Notes: a model not told the origin generated them from the sequence alone. A DNA stretch of 64,000 nt from Brachybacterium phenoliresistens (GCF_000576425.1 NZ_KK069988.1:353976-417975), one strand, 5' to 3'. Counted from the stretch's first letter, positions 50,806 to 60,826 are shown. A program made the numbers and translations.

Positions 50806-51837
50806 TCAGAGCGTGATCTGGAGCTTCACATCCGTCGGGCGTCCCTCGAGGAAGCGCTCGAAGGCCTGGATGGAGTCGTCGAAGGCGAAGGTGTCGGTGA
50901 CGAAGCGGCCCAGGTCCACGGCGTCGGTCGCGGCCAGGTCGATGGCCTTCTGGTAGACGTTCTTGTACCGGAACACCGTCTCGATGCTGAGGCCCCGGGC
51001 GGCGGCGGTGGACACGTCGAAGGGCACGTCGGAGGTGGGCATGCCCACCAGGACGATGCGCCCGCCGGGGGCGGGCAGCGACCACAGGCCCTTGTAGGCG
51101 GGGGCGGCGCCGGAGGCCTCGAAGACGACCTGGGGACCCCAGCCGTCGGTCTCGGCGCGCACGCGCTCGCCCAGATCCTCCTGGGTGGCGTCCACGGGGA
51201 TGATCCCCTCGAGCCCCTCCAGCAGGCCCAGCTTCTGCGGCAGCACGTCGCTCACGTAGACGCGGCTCGCCCCGCCGGCGCGGGCGGCGAGGGCGATCAT
51301 GATGCCGATGGTCCCGCTGCCGATCACGGCGGCGACGTCGCCGGGGGAGATCTGCGCCGTGGTCGCGGCGTACATGCCCACGGAGAAGGGCTCGATGAGC
51401 GCGCCCTCGGCGAAGCTCAGCGACTCCGGCAGCGCATAGGTGTACGCGGCGGGATGGATGACCTCGTCGGCCAGGCAGCCGTGCACCGGCGGGGGCGCCC
51501 AGAACCGCACGTCGGGGTCGACGTTGTAGTTGCCCTCCTTCACCGCGCGGGAGGCCGGGTTCGGCACGCCCGGCTCCATGGCCACGCGGTCCCCGGGAGC
51601 CAGGTGCGTGACGCCCTCGCCGACTTCGACCACGGTGCCGGCGCCCTCGTGGCCCAGCACCATGGGGGCGTTCACGACGAAGGGGCCGATCTTCCCGTCG
51701 GTGTAGTAGTGCACGTCCGAGGCGCAGATGCCCACGGTGTGCATCGCGATCCTCACCTCGCCGGGGCCGGGGGAGCCCAGGTCCGGGATCTCCTCGATGG
51801 ACATCCGACCCTTCTCCTGCAGCACGAGTGCTCGCAT
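50806..51837 (-). CDS. Zinc-dependent polyol (xylitol/sorbitol-type) dehydrogenase
   Basis: This 343-residue medium-chain dehydrogenase has the catalytic zinc ligands in [17 protein letters not shown] (Cys about 38) and [18 protein letters not shown] (His, Glu), and the NAD fold [20 protein letters not shown]. The phrase DVHYYxxGxIG and [20 protein letters not shown] mark the sorbitol/xylitol dehydrogenase group. The four-cysteine structural zinc loop is absent ([14 protein letters not shown]), as in several xylitol dehydrogenases. It oxidises polyols to ketoses with NAD; the exact sugar is not certain. It starts at ATG 51837 after AGAAGGAGAAG. Confidence 0.88.
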   Translation of the reverse strand: MRALVLQEKGRMSIEEIPDLGSPGPGEVRIAMHTVGICASDVHYYTDGKIGPFVVNAPMVLGHEGAGTVVEVGEGVTHLAPGDRVAMEPGVPNPASRAVKEGNYNVDPDVRFWAPPPVHGCLADEVIHPAAYTYALPESLSFAEGALIEPFSVGMYAATTAQISPGDVAAVIGSGTIGIMIALAARAGGASRVYVSDVLPQKLGLLEGLEGIIPVDATQEDLGERVRAETDGWGPQVVFEASGAAPAYKGLWSLPAPGGRIVLVGMPTSDVPFDVSTAAARGLSIETVFRYKNVYQKAIDLAATDAVDLGRFVTDTFAFDDSIQAFERFLEGRPTDVKLQITL

Positions 51838-52178
51838 GCGGTGCTTCTCCTTCTGTACGGGCGCGTCCTCTGCGACGCGACGACGATCGGGGGCGACGGT
51901 GGCTCGAGTCTGCCCGGAACCCCACGGCGTGATCCAGCCTCCCCGGTCCGACTTTCTGATACTTCCATGCATCGCCTGGGATCGGCACGCCGCGCCCGCC
52001 CGGCATCCCCCGGAGATCTGTCGGACCCCTCCGACAGGATTCGCAAAGATGTTCGAAGCGGTGACCTGCCCGCTTGACGGACTCACCGGATCCAGGCGTA
52101 CAGTCGAACACGCGTTCGACGACGGTTCGGGTCCGTGGGGTCCCGGCGGTGAGGTCGCGGAAGGAGGCGGAGGGGACC
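51838..52178. other. Intergenic control region between polyol dehydrogenase and imuA'
   Basis: These 341 bp contain no supported gene. Two AT-richer pockets stand out. One, at about 51950-51970 (GAAGTATCAGAAAG on the minus strand), is suited to the dehydrogenase promoter. The other, at 52030-52060, contains TTCG/CGAA symmetry. The imu promoter with its LexA box follows. Confidence 0.6.
52074..52119 (+). promoter_or_regulatory. SOS promoter with perfect LexA box (imu operon)
   Basis: TTGACG (52074-52079), a 19-bp spacer and TACAGT (52099-52104) form the promoter. Overlapping the end of the -10 is TCGAACACGCGTTCGA (52104-52119), an exact TCGAAC-N4-GTTCGA actinobacterial SOS box. LexA bound here would block open-complex formation. 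Confidence 0.88.
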
Positions 52179-53123
52179 ATGGGCACCGCGGTGCAGCTCG
52201 AGGAGAAGCGCGAGGAGAAGGCCGACAGGCTCGCGCGCGCCCGCCGCGCGCTCGGCGCGGCAGAGCTCTCGGCCGCGCGCTGGGGCGGGCGGATCGACCG
52301 CACCGCCCTGCGGGAGAGCCCCACCGCGTCCGAGAGCCCCACCGGGCCCGAGGGCGCCGCCGGGCCCGAGGGCGCCGCCGTGCGGGCCCCGATGCGCCTG
52401 CTCCCGCCGCCCGGGCGGCCCGATGCTCCCGGGAGGGCCCCCGCGCCCCCGGCCGACGACCCCGTCGAGGTCGCCCCGGCGCAGGCCCCCGGCCGCCTCC
52501 CGGTCCCGCCCGCCCTCGCCCCGCTGATCCCCTCCGGCACGCTGCGCGCCGGCAGCAGCGTCGCGGTCACCGGCGAGGCGAGCTCCTCCCTGCTGCTGGC
52601 CCTCGCCGTCGCCGCCATGGGGGAGGACTCCTGGTGCGCCGTGGCCGGCATGCCGGACCTGGGCCTGCGCGGCCTGCTGGACGCCGGGGCGGATCCGAGC
52701 CGCCTCGCGATCGTCCCGGGCACCGACGTCGAGGATCTCCCGCAGCTTCCGCAGGTGCTCTCCGCCCTGGTCGACGGCGTGGGAGTGGTGGTCATCGGCC
52801 CGGACCTGCGGCTGACCCCGGCCCTGTGGCGCACCCTGACCGGTCGCGCCCGCACCCGGGACGCGCTGGTGCTGGCCGCCTCCCCGCCGGACCGTGCGGA
52901 CCTGCGCCTGGAGGCGCACGGCGCCCGCTGGCACGGCCTCGGCGCCGGCTCGGGCCGCCTGCGCGGGCGGCGGGTGCGGGTGAGCTCCGCCGGCCGCGGC
53001 ATCGCGGGGCGGCGCGAGGTCGAGGTGCTGCTGCCCGACGTGCGCGGCGCCCTCGCCACGACGCCGGCCGCCCGCGGCGCCCGCGAGGCGTCCGTCCTCC
53101 CCACGCTGCGCAGGGCCGTCTGA
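52179..53123 (+). CDS. imuA': ImuA' mutasome accessory protein
   Basis: This 314-residue protein has a RecA-like core without a full Walker A: LRAGSSVAVTGEASSSLLLA, then VAGMPDLGLRGLLDAGADPS and GVGVVVIGPDLRLTPALW. A Pro/Ala/Gly linker with ESPTGPEGAA repeats lies at about residues 50-105. In mycobacteria ImuA' joins ImuB and DnaE2 for DNA-damage-induced mutagenesis. The start ATG 52179 follows GGAGGCGGAGGGG. It overlaps imuB by 1 bp (TGATG) and is expressed from the SOS promoter. Confidence 0.9.
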   Translation: MGTAVQLEEKREEKADRLARARRALGAAELSAARWGGRIDRTALRESPTASESPTGPEGAAGPEGAAVRAPMRLLPPPGRPDAPGRAPAPPADDPVEVAPAQAPGRLPVPPALAPLIPSGTLRAGSSVAVTGEASSSLLLALAVAAMGEDSWCAVAGMPDLGLRGLLDAGADPSRLAIVPGTDVEDLPQLPQVLSALVDGVGVVVIGPDLRLTPALWRTLTGRARTRDALVLAASPPDRADLRLEAHGARWHGLGAGSGRLRGRRVRVSSAGRGIAGRREVEVLLPDVRGALATTPAARGAREASVLPTLRRAV

Positions 53124-54841
53124 TGGCCGCGGGGACGATGCCCGCGCAGGCGCTGCTGCCGCCGGGGGAGGAGGTCCCGGCGGCCACCCGCACCGCCGCG
53201 GTGCTCGTGCCGCGGTGGAGCCTGCTGGCCGCGCTGGACCGCCGCGACGACGCGCAGGACGCCCCGGCCGTGATCCTCCTCGAGCGCCATCGGGTGGTCC
53301 ATGCCGATGCGGCGGCCGCCGCGGCCGGGGTGGCCGTGGGGATGCGCCGCCGCTCCGCCCAGGCCGCCTGCCCCGACGCCCTCGTGCTCGAGACCGACCG
53401 CGAGCACGAGGCCGGGCTGTTCGAGCTGGTCTCCGCCGCGGTGGACACCGTCGCCGCGGGCGTGGACGTGCTGCGCCCCGGCGTGGTGCTGATGGCCGCC
53501 CGCGGTCCCGCCCGGCACCAGGGCGGGGAGGAGCGCCTGGCCGAGCGGATCCTCGACGCCGTCGCCGACCTCACCGGCTGGGAGGCCCAGGTCGGCATCG
53601 CCGACGGCCCCTTCGCCGCCCTGCTGGCCGCCCGCGCCGGGCGGATCGTGCGGCCCGGCCGCAGCGCCGAGTACCTAGCCCCCCACGACATCGCCGCCCT
53701 GCGCGAGGCGCCCGTCGGCCCCGGCTGGGGGCACCGCGACCGCCCGGCCGCCGTCGGCTCGGGCCGCCTCGATCTCGCCGAGGTGATCGACCTGCTCACC
53801 CGTCTGGGCGTGCGGACCCTCGGGGAGCTCGCCGCGCTGCCGGCGACCTCCGTGCAGGACCGCTTCGGCCCCGACGTCGCCCAGCTGCACCTGCTGGCCC
53901 GCGGCGGGGAGTCCACCCCGCCGGCCATGCACCATCCCGAGCAGCCCGTGGAGGTGCTGCGCGTCCTGGATCCTCCGCTGGTGCGCTCGGACCAGGCCGC
54001 CTTCGCCGCCCGGCCGATGGCCGAGGAGCTGCACGGCATGCTCGTCGCACGCGGGCTGATCTGCACCCGGCTGCGGATCATCGGCCGCACCGAGCAGGGC
54101 GAGGAGATGGAGCGCACCTGGCGCCACGACGGGGAGCTCACGCCCGCCGATGTCGTGGACCGCGTGCGCTGGCAGTGCGACGGCTGGCTCACCCGGGCAC
54201 GGCTGGGCCGCGGGGAGACCGGCGCGATCACCCAGCTGCTGCTGCAGCCGCTGCAGCTCATGCCCGCGGGGGAGGGTGCCGCCGCCCTGTGGGGCAGCGC
54301 CGGGGAGGCCGCCCAGCGCGCCGGGCGCGCCTTCGCCCGGGCCCAGGGCCTGGCGGGGGAGGGCGCGGTGCTGGTCCCCGCCCCCGTGGGCGGGCGCCTG
54401 CTGGCCGATCAGGTGCGCCTGGTGCCCTGGCGCGCGGAGAAGCCCGCGTCCCGCCCCGGTCCCTGGCCCGGCAGCCTTCCCCGGCCCCTGCCCGCGACCG
54501 TCTTCCGCACCCCGCCGCCGGTGCTGCTCGAGGACGCGCGCGGCGAGGCCGTCGTCGTCACCGCGCGCGGCCTGCTCAGCGAGGCCCCCGCGCTCCTGCG
54601 CGTGCCCGCCGAGGGGGCGCAGGGGCTCGTCGCGCGCGGGCTGCGGGCCGGGTCGCGCCATCGGGTGCTCGGGCACGGCGCTCCCGTGCTGCTGGACGAG
54701 CGCTGGTGGCGCCCCGACGGCCGCCGCGCCGCCCGGCTGCAGCTGGTGATCGGGGAGGAGGACGCGGCGGGCGGCGATCACATCGCGCTGCTGGCGCTGT
54801 CCCGCGAGGGCCGCTGGGAGGTGGAGGGGATCTATGACTGA
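53123..54841 (+). CDS. imuB: ImuB, Y-family polymerase-like mutasome hub
   Basis: This 572-residue protein resembles a Y-family DNA polymerase (VLVPRWSLLAALDRRDDAQD; AVGMRRRSAQAACPDALVLE; DLLTRLGVRTLGELAALPAT). The catalytic Asp and Asp-Glu pairs of active polymerases are not found, consistent with ImuB acting as a scaffold. In mycobacteria ImuB binds the beta clamp, ImuA' and DnaE2. The carboxy part (VVVTARGLLSEAPALLRV, WWRPDGRRAARLQLVI) is the ImuB-specific end. It lies in the imu operon. Confidence 0.92.
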   Translation: MAAGTMPAQALLPPGEEVPAATRTAAVLVPRWSLLAALDRRDDAQDAPAVILLERHRVVHADAAAAAAGVAVGMRRRSAQAACPDALVLETDREHEAGLFELVSAAVDTVAAGVDVLRPGVVLMAARGPARHQGGEERLAERILDAVADLTGWEAQVGIADGPFAALLAARAGRIVRPGRSAEYLAPHDIAALREAPVGPGWGHRDRPAAVGSGRLDLAEVIDLLTRLGVRTLGELAALPATSVQDRFGPDVAQLHLLARGGESTPPAMHHPEQPVEVLRVLDPPLVRSDQAAFAARPMAEELHGMLVARGLICTRLRIIGRTEQGEEMERTWRHDGELTPADVVDRVRWQCDGWLTRARLGRGETGAITQLLLQPLQLMPAGEGAAALWGSAGEAAQRAGRAFARAQGLAGEGAVLVPAPVGGRLLADQVRLVPWRAEKPASRPGPWPGSLPRPLPATVFRTPPPVLLEDARGEAVVVTARGLLSEAPALLRVPAEGAQGLVARGLRAGSRHRVLGHGAPVLLDERWWRPDGRRAARLQLVIGEEDAAGGDHIALLALSREGRWEVEGIYD

Positions 54842-54877
54842 GGCGAGCATGCCCGGAGCGGCCGGAGGTGCCGCGCC

Positions 54878-57800
54878 ATGAGCCGCTGGTTCCTGGGTCC
54901 CCCGGCCTGGAAGGACCTCGAGGCGGTGCTGTCGGACCGTCCCGCGGCGCTCGTGGACCCGCCCATCGAGGTGGTGCGCACGGGCCGCCGCGCCACGGAC
55001 GGCTACCGCCCCCGCGCCGAGGTCCCCTATGCGGAGCTGCACTCTCATTCCCATTTCAGCTTCCTGGACGGCGCCTCGAGCCCCGAGGAGATGGTCGCCA
55101 CCGCCGCCCGGCTGGGCCTGCAGGCCCTCGCGATCGTCGACCACGACGGGCTGCCCGGGGCGGTGCGCTTCTCCCGCGCCGCCCGCGAGCACGGCATCGG
55201 CACCGTCTTCGGGGCCGAGCTCACGCTGGGCCTCGAGCCCGGCGCCGACATCGCGAGCGCGACGCCCGTGCTCACCCCCGCCCGCACCGGCGTCCCCGAT
55301 CCGGCGGGAGAGCACCTGCTGGTCCTCGTGCGCGACGAGACCGGCTACCGGGAGCTGTCCGCCGCGATCGCCCGCGCCCACCTCGAGGGGAGGACCAAGG
55401 GCGCCCCCCGCTACCGCCTCGCCGAGCTCTCGCGGATCGCCCGCGAGGGCCGCTGGCTGATCCTCACCGGCTGCCGCAAGGGCGCCGTGCAGCGCGCCGT
55501 GCGCCCCCTGCTCGAGGAGGGCGATCTCGAGCAGGCCGCCCATGCCGCGGCAGCCGGCATCGGCCGTCTGATCGAGCTGTTCGGCGCCGGGAACGTCGCC
55601 GTCGAGCTCGGCGCGGGGGAGGGGCCGCTGGACGACGAGCTGCACGACGCCCTGGTCCAGGGTGCGCGGATCGTCCGCGAGGAGACGGGCCTGGACGAGA
55701 TCACCCTGCCGGTGGTGGCGACCACGGGTGCCCATTACGCCCATCCCGGCCACAAGCGCCTGGCCGATGCCCACGCCGCCCTGCGCGCCGGGGTGAGCCT
55801 CGAGGAGGCCGATCCGCATCTCGCCGCTCGCCTGGCGCATCTGCGCAGCGGCGAGGAGATGGCGCGCCTGCTGCCGCGCTACCCCCGCGCCGTGGCCGAG
55901 GCCGCGCGCCTGGGCCGCGACTGCGCCCTGGACCTGCAGCTGCTCGCCCCCGACCTGCCGCCCTTCCCGGTGCCCGGCGGCCATGACGAGGCGAGCTGGC
56001 TGGTCGAGCTCGTCGAGGTCGAGGGGCGCGAGCGCTACGGCCCCCGCCCCGCGCCGGGCCGTCCCGAGCGGGTGCCCGGCGCCTGGGCGCAGATCGACCA
56101 CGAGCTGAAGGTCATCATCGACCTGCACTTCCCGGGCTACTTCCTCATCGTCCACGAGATCGTCGACTTCTGCCGCCGCGAGGGGATCCTGTGCCAGGGC
56201 CGCGGCTCCGCCGCCAACAGCGCCGTCTGCTACGCCCTGGGGATCACCGCCGTCGACGCCGTGCAGCACGGCCTGCTGTTCGAGCGCTTCCTCGCCCCGG
56301 AGCGGGACGGCCCGCCGGACATCGACCTCGACATCGCCTCCGACCGCCGCGAGGAGGTCATCCAGCACGTCTACCAGCGCTACGGCCGTGAGAACGCGGC
56401 GCAGGTCGCCAACGTCATCACCTACCGCGCCAAGCTCGCCGTGCGTGACGCCGCCCGGGCGCTGGGCCATGACGTGGGCCGCCAGGACGCCTGGTCCAAG
56501 CAGATCGAGCGCTCCTTCACCTCCCTGCAGGGCACCGACATCCCCGCCGACGTCGTCGACCTCGCGATGCAGCTGCGCGACGCCCCGCGCCACCTGGGCA
56601 TCCACTCCGGCGGCATGGTGCTGGCCGATCGGCCCGTGATCGAGCTGTGCCCCGTGCAGTGGGCCGCCATGGAGGACCGCACCGTCCTGCAGTGGGACAA
56701 GGAGGACTGCGCCGATGCGGGCCTGGTGAAGTTCGACCTGCTGGGCCTGGGCATGCTCACCGCCCTTGACCACTGCCTGCGCCTGGTCGCCGAGTACCAC
56801 GGCGAGGACTTCGAGCTGCGCACCCTCCCGCAGGAGGACCCCGCCGTCTACGACATGCTGTGCGCCGGCGACAGCGTGGGCGTCTTCCAGGTCGAGTCCC
56901 GCGCCCAGATCTCCACCCTTCCGCGGCTGCGGCCGCGCGAGTTCTACGACCTCGTCGTCGAGGTCGCCCTGATCCGCCCCGGCCCCATCCAGGGCGGCTC
57001 CGTCCACCCGTACATCCGCCGCCGCAACGGGGAGGAGGAGGTCACCTACATCCACCCGCTGCTGGAGAAGTCCCTGGACCGCACCCTCGGCGTGCCGCTG
57101 TTCCAGGAGCAGCTGATGCAGATGGTCGTGGACGTCGCCGACTTCACCCCCGCCCAGGCCGATCAGCTGCGCCGCGCCATGGGCGCCAAGCGCTCGACCG
57201 AGCGGATGATGGCGCTGTCCGACGACCTCTTCGCCGGCATGGCCCGCCACGGGATCGTGGGGGAGGACGCCGAGGCCATCCACCGCAAGCTGCTCGCCTT
57301 CGCCAACTACGGCTTCCCCGAGTCCCACGCCTACTCCTTCGCCTACCTCGTCTACGCGAGCTCCTACCTCAAGTGCCACTACCCGGCGGCCTTCACCGCC
57401 GCCCTGCTGCGCTCCCAGCCGATGGGCTTCTACTCGCCGCAGTCCCTGGTGGCCGACGCCCGCCGCCACGGCGTCCTCACCCGCGGGGTCGACGTGGCCG
57501 TGAGCGACGTGGAGACCACCCTCGAGCTCGACGAGGAGCATCGGCCCTACCGCATCGGCGACCGGCCCGGGGCGCAGGTGCAGGGGGAGCGGGCCGCCGC
57601 CGGCCCGGCGATCCGCCTGGGGCTGACGCAGGTGCGCGGCATCGGCGACAAGGTCGCGGAGAAGATCGTCGAGACCCGGGAGCGCGAGGGCCCCTTCGCC
57701 TCGATCCCGGACCTCGCCCGGCGGGTGCGGCTGAGCGCGCGCCAGCTCGAGGCCCTCGCGACCGCCGGGGCGCTGGACGGCCTCGCCTCCTCCCGGCGCC

Positions 57801-58306
57801 AGGCGCTGTGGGCGGCGGGCGCCGCCGCCCAGGAGTCCCCGGACACCCTGCCGCACCTGGCCGTCGGGGCCGATGCGCCGATGCTCCCGGGGATGAGCGA
57901 TGCGGAGCTCGCCGCCGCGGACTCCTGGGCCACCGGCATCACGCCGGGCGAGCACCCGATGGCGCTGGTGCGCGAGGAGCTCGCCGCGCAGGGGATCGGC
58001 ACGATCGCCTCGATGCGCACCGCCGAGGACTGCTCCCGCGTGCACGTCGCCGGCGTCATCACCCATCGGCAGCGGCCGGCGACGGCCACCGGCATCACCT
58101 TCCTCGGGGTGGAGGACGAGACGGGGATCCTCAACGTCGTCTGCTCGAAGGGGTTCTGGATGCGCCACCGCGCCGTGCTGCGCACCAGCCGGGCGGTCGT
58201 CCTGCGGGGCGTGGTCGAGAACCGCACCGGGGCGGTCAACCTGGTCGCCGACGGTGTCCGGCAGATCGCCCTGCCGGCCGCCGGGAGATCACGGGATTTC
58301 CAATGA
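54878..58306 (+). CDS. dnaE2: Error-prone DNA polymerase III alpha subunit DnaE2
   Basis: This 1142-residue polymerase starts at ATG 54878. It has the PHP domain (YAELHSHSHFSFLDGASSPE at about residue 51), the catalytic palm with GRGSAANSAVCYALGITAVD and the metal-binding DIDLDIASDRREEV near residue 481. TYRAKLAVRDAARALGHDVG, helix-hairpin-helix repeats (VRGIGDKVAEKIVETRE) and a carboxy-terminal OB fold (VHVAGVITHRQRP) follow. The long tail of replicative DnaE1 is missing. DnaE2 performs damage-tolerant, mutagenic synthesis with ImuA'/ImuB. It lies 36 bp after imuB in the same operon. Confidence 0.95.
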   Translation: MSRWFLGPPAWKDLEAVLSDRPAALVDPPIEVVRTGRRATDGYRPRAEVPYAELHSHSHFSFLDGASSPEEMVATAARLGLQALAIVDHDGLPGAVRFSRAAREHGIGTVFGAELTLGLEPGADIASATPVLTPARTGVPDPAGEHLLVLVRDETGYRELSAAIARAHLEGRTKGAPRYRLAELSRIAREGRWLILTGCRKGAVQRAVRPLLEEGDLEQAAHAAAAGIGRLIELFGAGNVAVELGAGEGPLDDELHDALVQGARIVREETGLDEITLPVVATTGAHYAHPGHKRLADAHAALRAGVSLEEADPHLAARLAHLRSGEEMARLLPRYPRAVAEAARLGRDCALDLQLLAPDLPPFPVPGGHDEASWLVELVEVEGRERYGPRPAPGRPERVPGAWAQIDHELKVIIDLHFPGYFLIVHEIVDFCRREGILCQGRGSAANSAVCYALGITAVDAVQHGLLFERFLAPERDGPPDIDLDIASDRREEVIQHVYQRYGRENAAQVANVITYRAKLAVRDAARALGHDVGRQDAWSKQIERSFTSLQGTDIPADVVDLAMQLRDAPRHLGIHSGGMVLADRPVIELCPVQWAAMEDRTVLQWDKEDCADAGLVKFDLLGLGMLTALDHCLRLVAEYHGEDFELRTLPQEDPAVYDMLCAGDSVGVFQVESRAQISTLPRLRPREFYDLVVEVALIRPGPIQGGSVHPYIRRRNGEEEVTYIHPLLEKSLDRTLGVPLFQEQLMQMVVDVADFTPAQADQLRRAMGAKRSTERMMALSDDLFAGMARHGIVGEDAEAIHRKLLAFANYGFPESHAYSFAYLVYASSYLKCHYPAAFTAALLRSQPMGFYSPQSLVADARRHGVLTRGVDVAVSDVETTLELDEEHRPYRIGDRPGAQVQGERAAAGPAIRLGLTQVRGIGDKVAEKIVETREREGPFASIPDLARRVRLSARQLEALATAGALDGLASSRRQALWAAGAAAQESPDTLPHLAVGADAPMLPGMSDAELAAADSWATGITPGEHPMALVREELAAQGIGTIASMRTAEDCSRVHVAGVITHRQRPATATGITFLGVEDETGILNVVCSKGFWMRHRAVLRTSRAVVLRGVVENRTGAVNLVADGVRQIALPAAGRSRDFQ

Positions 58307-58360
58307 CGCGCGGCATGGAAATGCGGGTCGGGCTATCCCCGGGCCGATGACGGGAATTTT

Positions 58361-58387
58361 GCGGGACGTCTGCGGCCGATGTCCCGC
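58361..58387 (+). terminator. dnaE2 terminator
   Basis: GCGGGACGTC pairs with GATGTCCCGC (10 bp, one G-U) around a 7-nt loop, 55 bp after the stop. Confidence 0.75.
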
Positions 58388-58670
58388 CCCTGCCCGCCAT
58401 GCCGGTCCGGCGGTGCCCCGCCGCGGCGGCGCGCGCATGGCACCGGGAGAGCGGCGAGCATCGTCGATGTGTCGCGGCAGGTCATCACGTCTCTCCTGCA
58501 AGCGGCGCACGGTCGGAGCAGACCTCGGGAGACGCTCGGGGGACGAGGTCCTACGTCCGAGGGAGCGGGCCGAGGACTGCACCCGGACCTGCTTCTCCTC
58601 CCCAAGGCGGAATCATCCACAGAATCCGCCGAACCTCCGGCGGGAGCCCCCATATGTCCGTTTTCCGGGG

Positions 58671-58676
58671 TAGGAT
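58671..58676 (+). promoter_or_regulatory. Leaderless -10 box of the DUF222-HNH gene (TAGGAT)
   Basis: TAGGAT is followed by 7 nt and ATG 58684, with no Shine-Dalgarno sequence. Confidence 0.65.
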
Positions 58677-58683
58677 ATGGGCT

Positions 58684-60693
58684 ATGGATGAAGGGGTCCC
58701 GCAGCATATCGGCCAGGACGGCGCCGCCGTCCCGGCCGTGCCGCAGCGCACCGCTCCGGAGCAGCAGGACGCGGCATCGCCCGCGGGTCTCGACGGCGCG
58801 GTCGCCGTGATCCGTGCGGCGCTGGAGCCGCTGGCGGGGACGCCGGCGCTGTCGGCGGTGGTGGACCTGGTCGGCGGTGCGGCGAGGGCCGCAGGGCTCT
58901 CCCGGTCGACGCAGCGGGCCGTGGTCGACGTCGAGCCGGGCACGCCGGACGAGGCGCTGGCGATGCTGGCCATGCTGTCCCAGACCCGCACGAGCCTGGG
59001 CGCGGTCGAGGACGCGTGGATGCTGGAGGCGGCCGCGAGGATCCGCCGGGAGAACGGGACCGCGGGGGCGTCGGGGCGCCGGCTGGACGCCGGCGTCACC
59101 GCGAACATCGCCGTCGCCCGCCGCACCAGCCGCCATTCCGCCTCCGCCGCCCTCACGGCCGCCCGCCGGCTCAGCACCTCGATGCCGGTGCTGCAGGAGG
59201 CGAAGTCCACGGCCCGCCTCCCCGAGGCGACCGTCGCCGCGGTGAGCGCCGTGCTCGCCGACGAGCCGCCCGCCGTGTGCGAGGCCGTCGACGCCGAGAT
59301 CGGCCGCGACCTCGCCCAGCTGGACGGCCTCGGGATCACCGCGGTGCGCGAGCACGTCGAGGAGATCGTGCAGAAGCGGTCCGACCCGATCGCCTCCCGT
59401 GAGCGCGCCGTCCGCGCCGCCCGGAGGCGGTACCTGAAGATCACGCCCCAGCGCCACGGCATGGCGCGGCTGACCGCGGTGCTCCCTGCGCTCGGCGCGG
59501 TGCAGATCGAAGCCGTCGTCCAGGCCGCGGCGGAATCCGCGCGCGCCGCCGGAGGCAGCGCCCCGGTCGGCGCGGCGCGGGTCGACGTGCTGGTCGAGGC
59601 CGTGAACTACTACTGCGACGCGCTGAGCGGGGATCCTCCCGTGGAGGTCGCCCCCTGCATGCCGGAATGGATCGAGGAGGACAGCCCCCTCCTCGACCTC
59701 GGCACCGGCGAGATCATCGCGCCCGTCGTCGGCGCTCCCGCGGCATCCCGGCAGGACGCGCCCCGCGGCGAGCCGTCCTGGCCGCCGGGCCCGCTCGGCT
59801 CCGCCTGCGGGCCGCAGCTCTCCTCGCCGGCGCCCCTCGGGGCCGCGCCGCCGGGTCCCCTCCCGCCGCGCGGCGGGCCGATGCCCGACAGCCTGTTCCC
59901 TCCGGGGCGGTCCCGGATCGCCCGGCCGGCGGCGCCGCCGAGGGGACCCCGGATCGAGCTGCTCGTCACCATCACCGACCGTGCCCTGTTCCACCTCGAC
60001 GACGGAACCGAGCACGCGGCCCTGTCCGGGTACGGGCTCGCGCCCTCGCGCGCGGTGACCAACGCCCTCGCCGGCTCGCCCTACGGGGACTTCGGCGCGA
60101 GCGACGCCGAGGCCGACGCCCGGGCCGAGGCGCTCGCGGCCCGCATGGTGTACCGCCGGCTGTACACCCACCCCGCCAGCGGCGAGCTCGTCGCCATGGA
60201 CTCGACCTCGCGCGCCTTCCCCGTGAACACCCGGAGGATGCTGCTGAGCCGCGACCGGGTCTGCCGCGTCCCGTACTGCAACGCGGGCCCGCGGCACCTG
60301 GACCACATCCACGCCCACGCCCAGGGCGGGGCCACGGCCTTCTCGAACGGGCAGGGCCTGTGCGCGGCAGGCAACTACGACAAGGAGACGGGGCGCTGGC
60401 GCGTCGAGGTGGTCGCCGATGCGCAGCGGCCCGGCGCGACCCGGGTCGTCTGGGTCAGCCCCTACGGTGCGGTCGGCTCCTCGCCCACCCCGCCCTCGCA
60501 GCGGCCGCCGACCCTCAATCGGGCCGAGCGCCGCACCGCCCGACGCCGCGAGCGCCTCTCCGCCCGGGCGAAGGAGCGTGCCGTCGTCGGCCGCACCCGC
60601 GCCGCCCGGCGGCGTGCTGCCCGGGGCTCGGCCGCCCGGGGCTCAGCGGCCCGAGGCTCGGCGACCCGGGGCCGCGCAGCTCGGACCGCCTGA
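58684..60693 (+). CDS. DUF222 / HNH endonuclease domain protein (13E12 repeat family)
   Basis: This 669-residue protein has an alpha-helical DUF222 region (about residues 60-320, e.g. AVEDAWMLEAAARIRRENG). A Pro/Gly-rich linker (about 340-415) leads to a carboxy-terminal HNH motif (RDRVCRVPYCNAGPRHLDHI then HAHAQGGATAFSNGQGLC). The tail holds AARGS repeats and is strongly basic, suiting DNA binding. These proteins occur in many copies in actinobacterial genomes; their function is not established. The start is set by the leaderless box at 58671. Confidence 0.88.
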   Translation: MDEGVPQHIGQDGAAVPAVPQRTAPEQQDAASPAGLDGAVAVIRAALEPLAGTPALSAVVDLVGGAARAAGLSRSTQRAVVDVEPGTPDEALAMLAMLSQTRTSLGAVEDAWMLEAAARIRRENGTAGASGRRLDAGVTANIAVARRTSRHSASAALTAARRLSTSMPVLQEAKSTARLPEATVAAVSAVLADEPPAVCEAVDAEIGRDLAQLDGLGITAVREHVEEIVQKRSDPIASRERAVRAARRRYLKITPQRHGMARLTAVLPALGAVQIEAVVQAAAESARAAGGSAPVGAARVDVLVEAVNYYCDALSGDPPVEVAPCMPEWIEEDSPLLDLGTGEIIAPVVGAPAASRQDAPRGEPSWPPGPLGSACGPQLSSPAPLGAAPPGPLPPRGGPMPDSLFPPGRSRIARPAAPPRGPRIELLVTITDRALFHLDDGTEHAALSGYGLAPSRAVTNALAGSPYGDFGASDAEADARAEALAARMVYRRLYTHPASGELVAMDSTSRAFPVNTRRMLLSRDRVCRVPYCNAGPRHLDHIHAHAQGGATAFSNGQGLCAAGNYDKETGRWRVEVVADAQRPGATRVVWVSPYGAVGSSPTPPSQRPPTLNRAERRTARRRERLSARAKERAVVGRTRAARRRAARGSAARGSAARGSATRGRAARTA

Positions 60694-60731
60694 GGCCCGC
60701 GGACCTCATCGGGCTCCAGGACATCAGACGA

Positions 60732-60771
60732 CGCGCAGGGCACCATCCCCGGGAGGATGGTGCCCTGCGCG
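60732..60771. terminator. Bidirectional terminator after the DUF222 gene
   Basis: A perfect 17-bp stem (60732-60748 with 60755-60771) with loop CCGGGA lies between convergent genes. Confidence 0.9.
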
Positions 60772-60826
60772 ACGTCGACCCCGGTGCGGCGGCGCCGCGG
60801 GTCAGGGGACGATCAGGTGCCGAGCA

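Larger units (their letters stand above)
58307..58683. other. Intergenic region between dnaE2 and the DUF222 gene
   Basis: These 377 bp contain the dnaE2 terminator and the leaderless promoter of the next gene. The remainder shows lower GC and no open frame with a ribosome-binding site. I see no gene. Confidence 0.7.

Noticed and set aside
53675-58168. A 1497-residue open frame on the minus strand opposite imuB and dnaE2
   Set aside because: It mirrors the high-GC third positions of the real plus-strand genes, has an Ala/Gly/His-rich composition, no ribosome-binding site and no recognisable domain.
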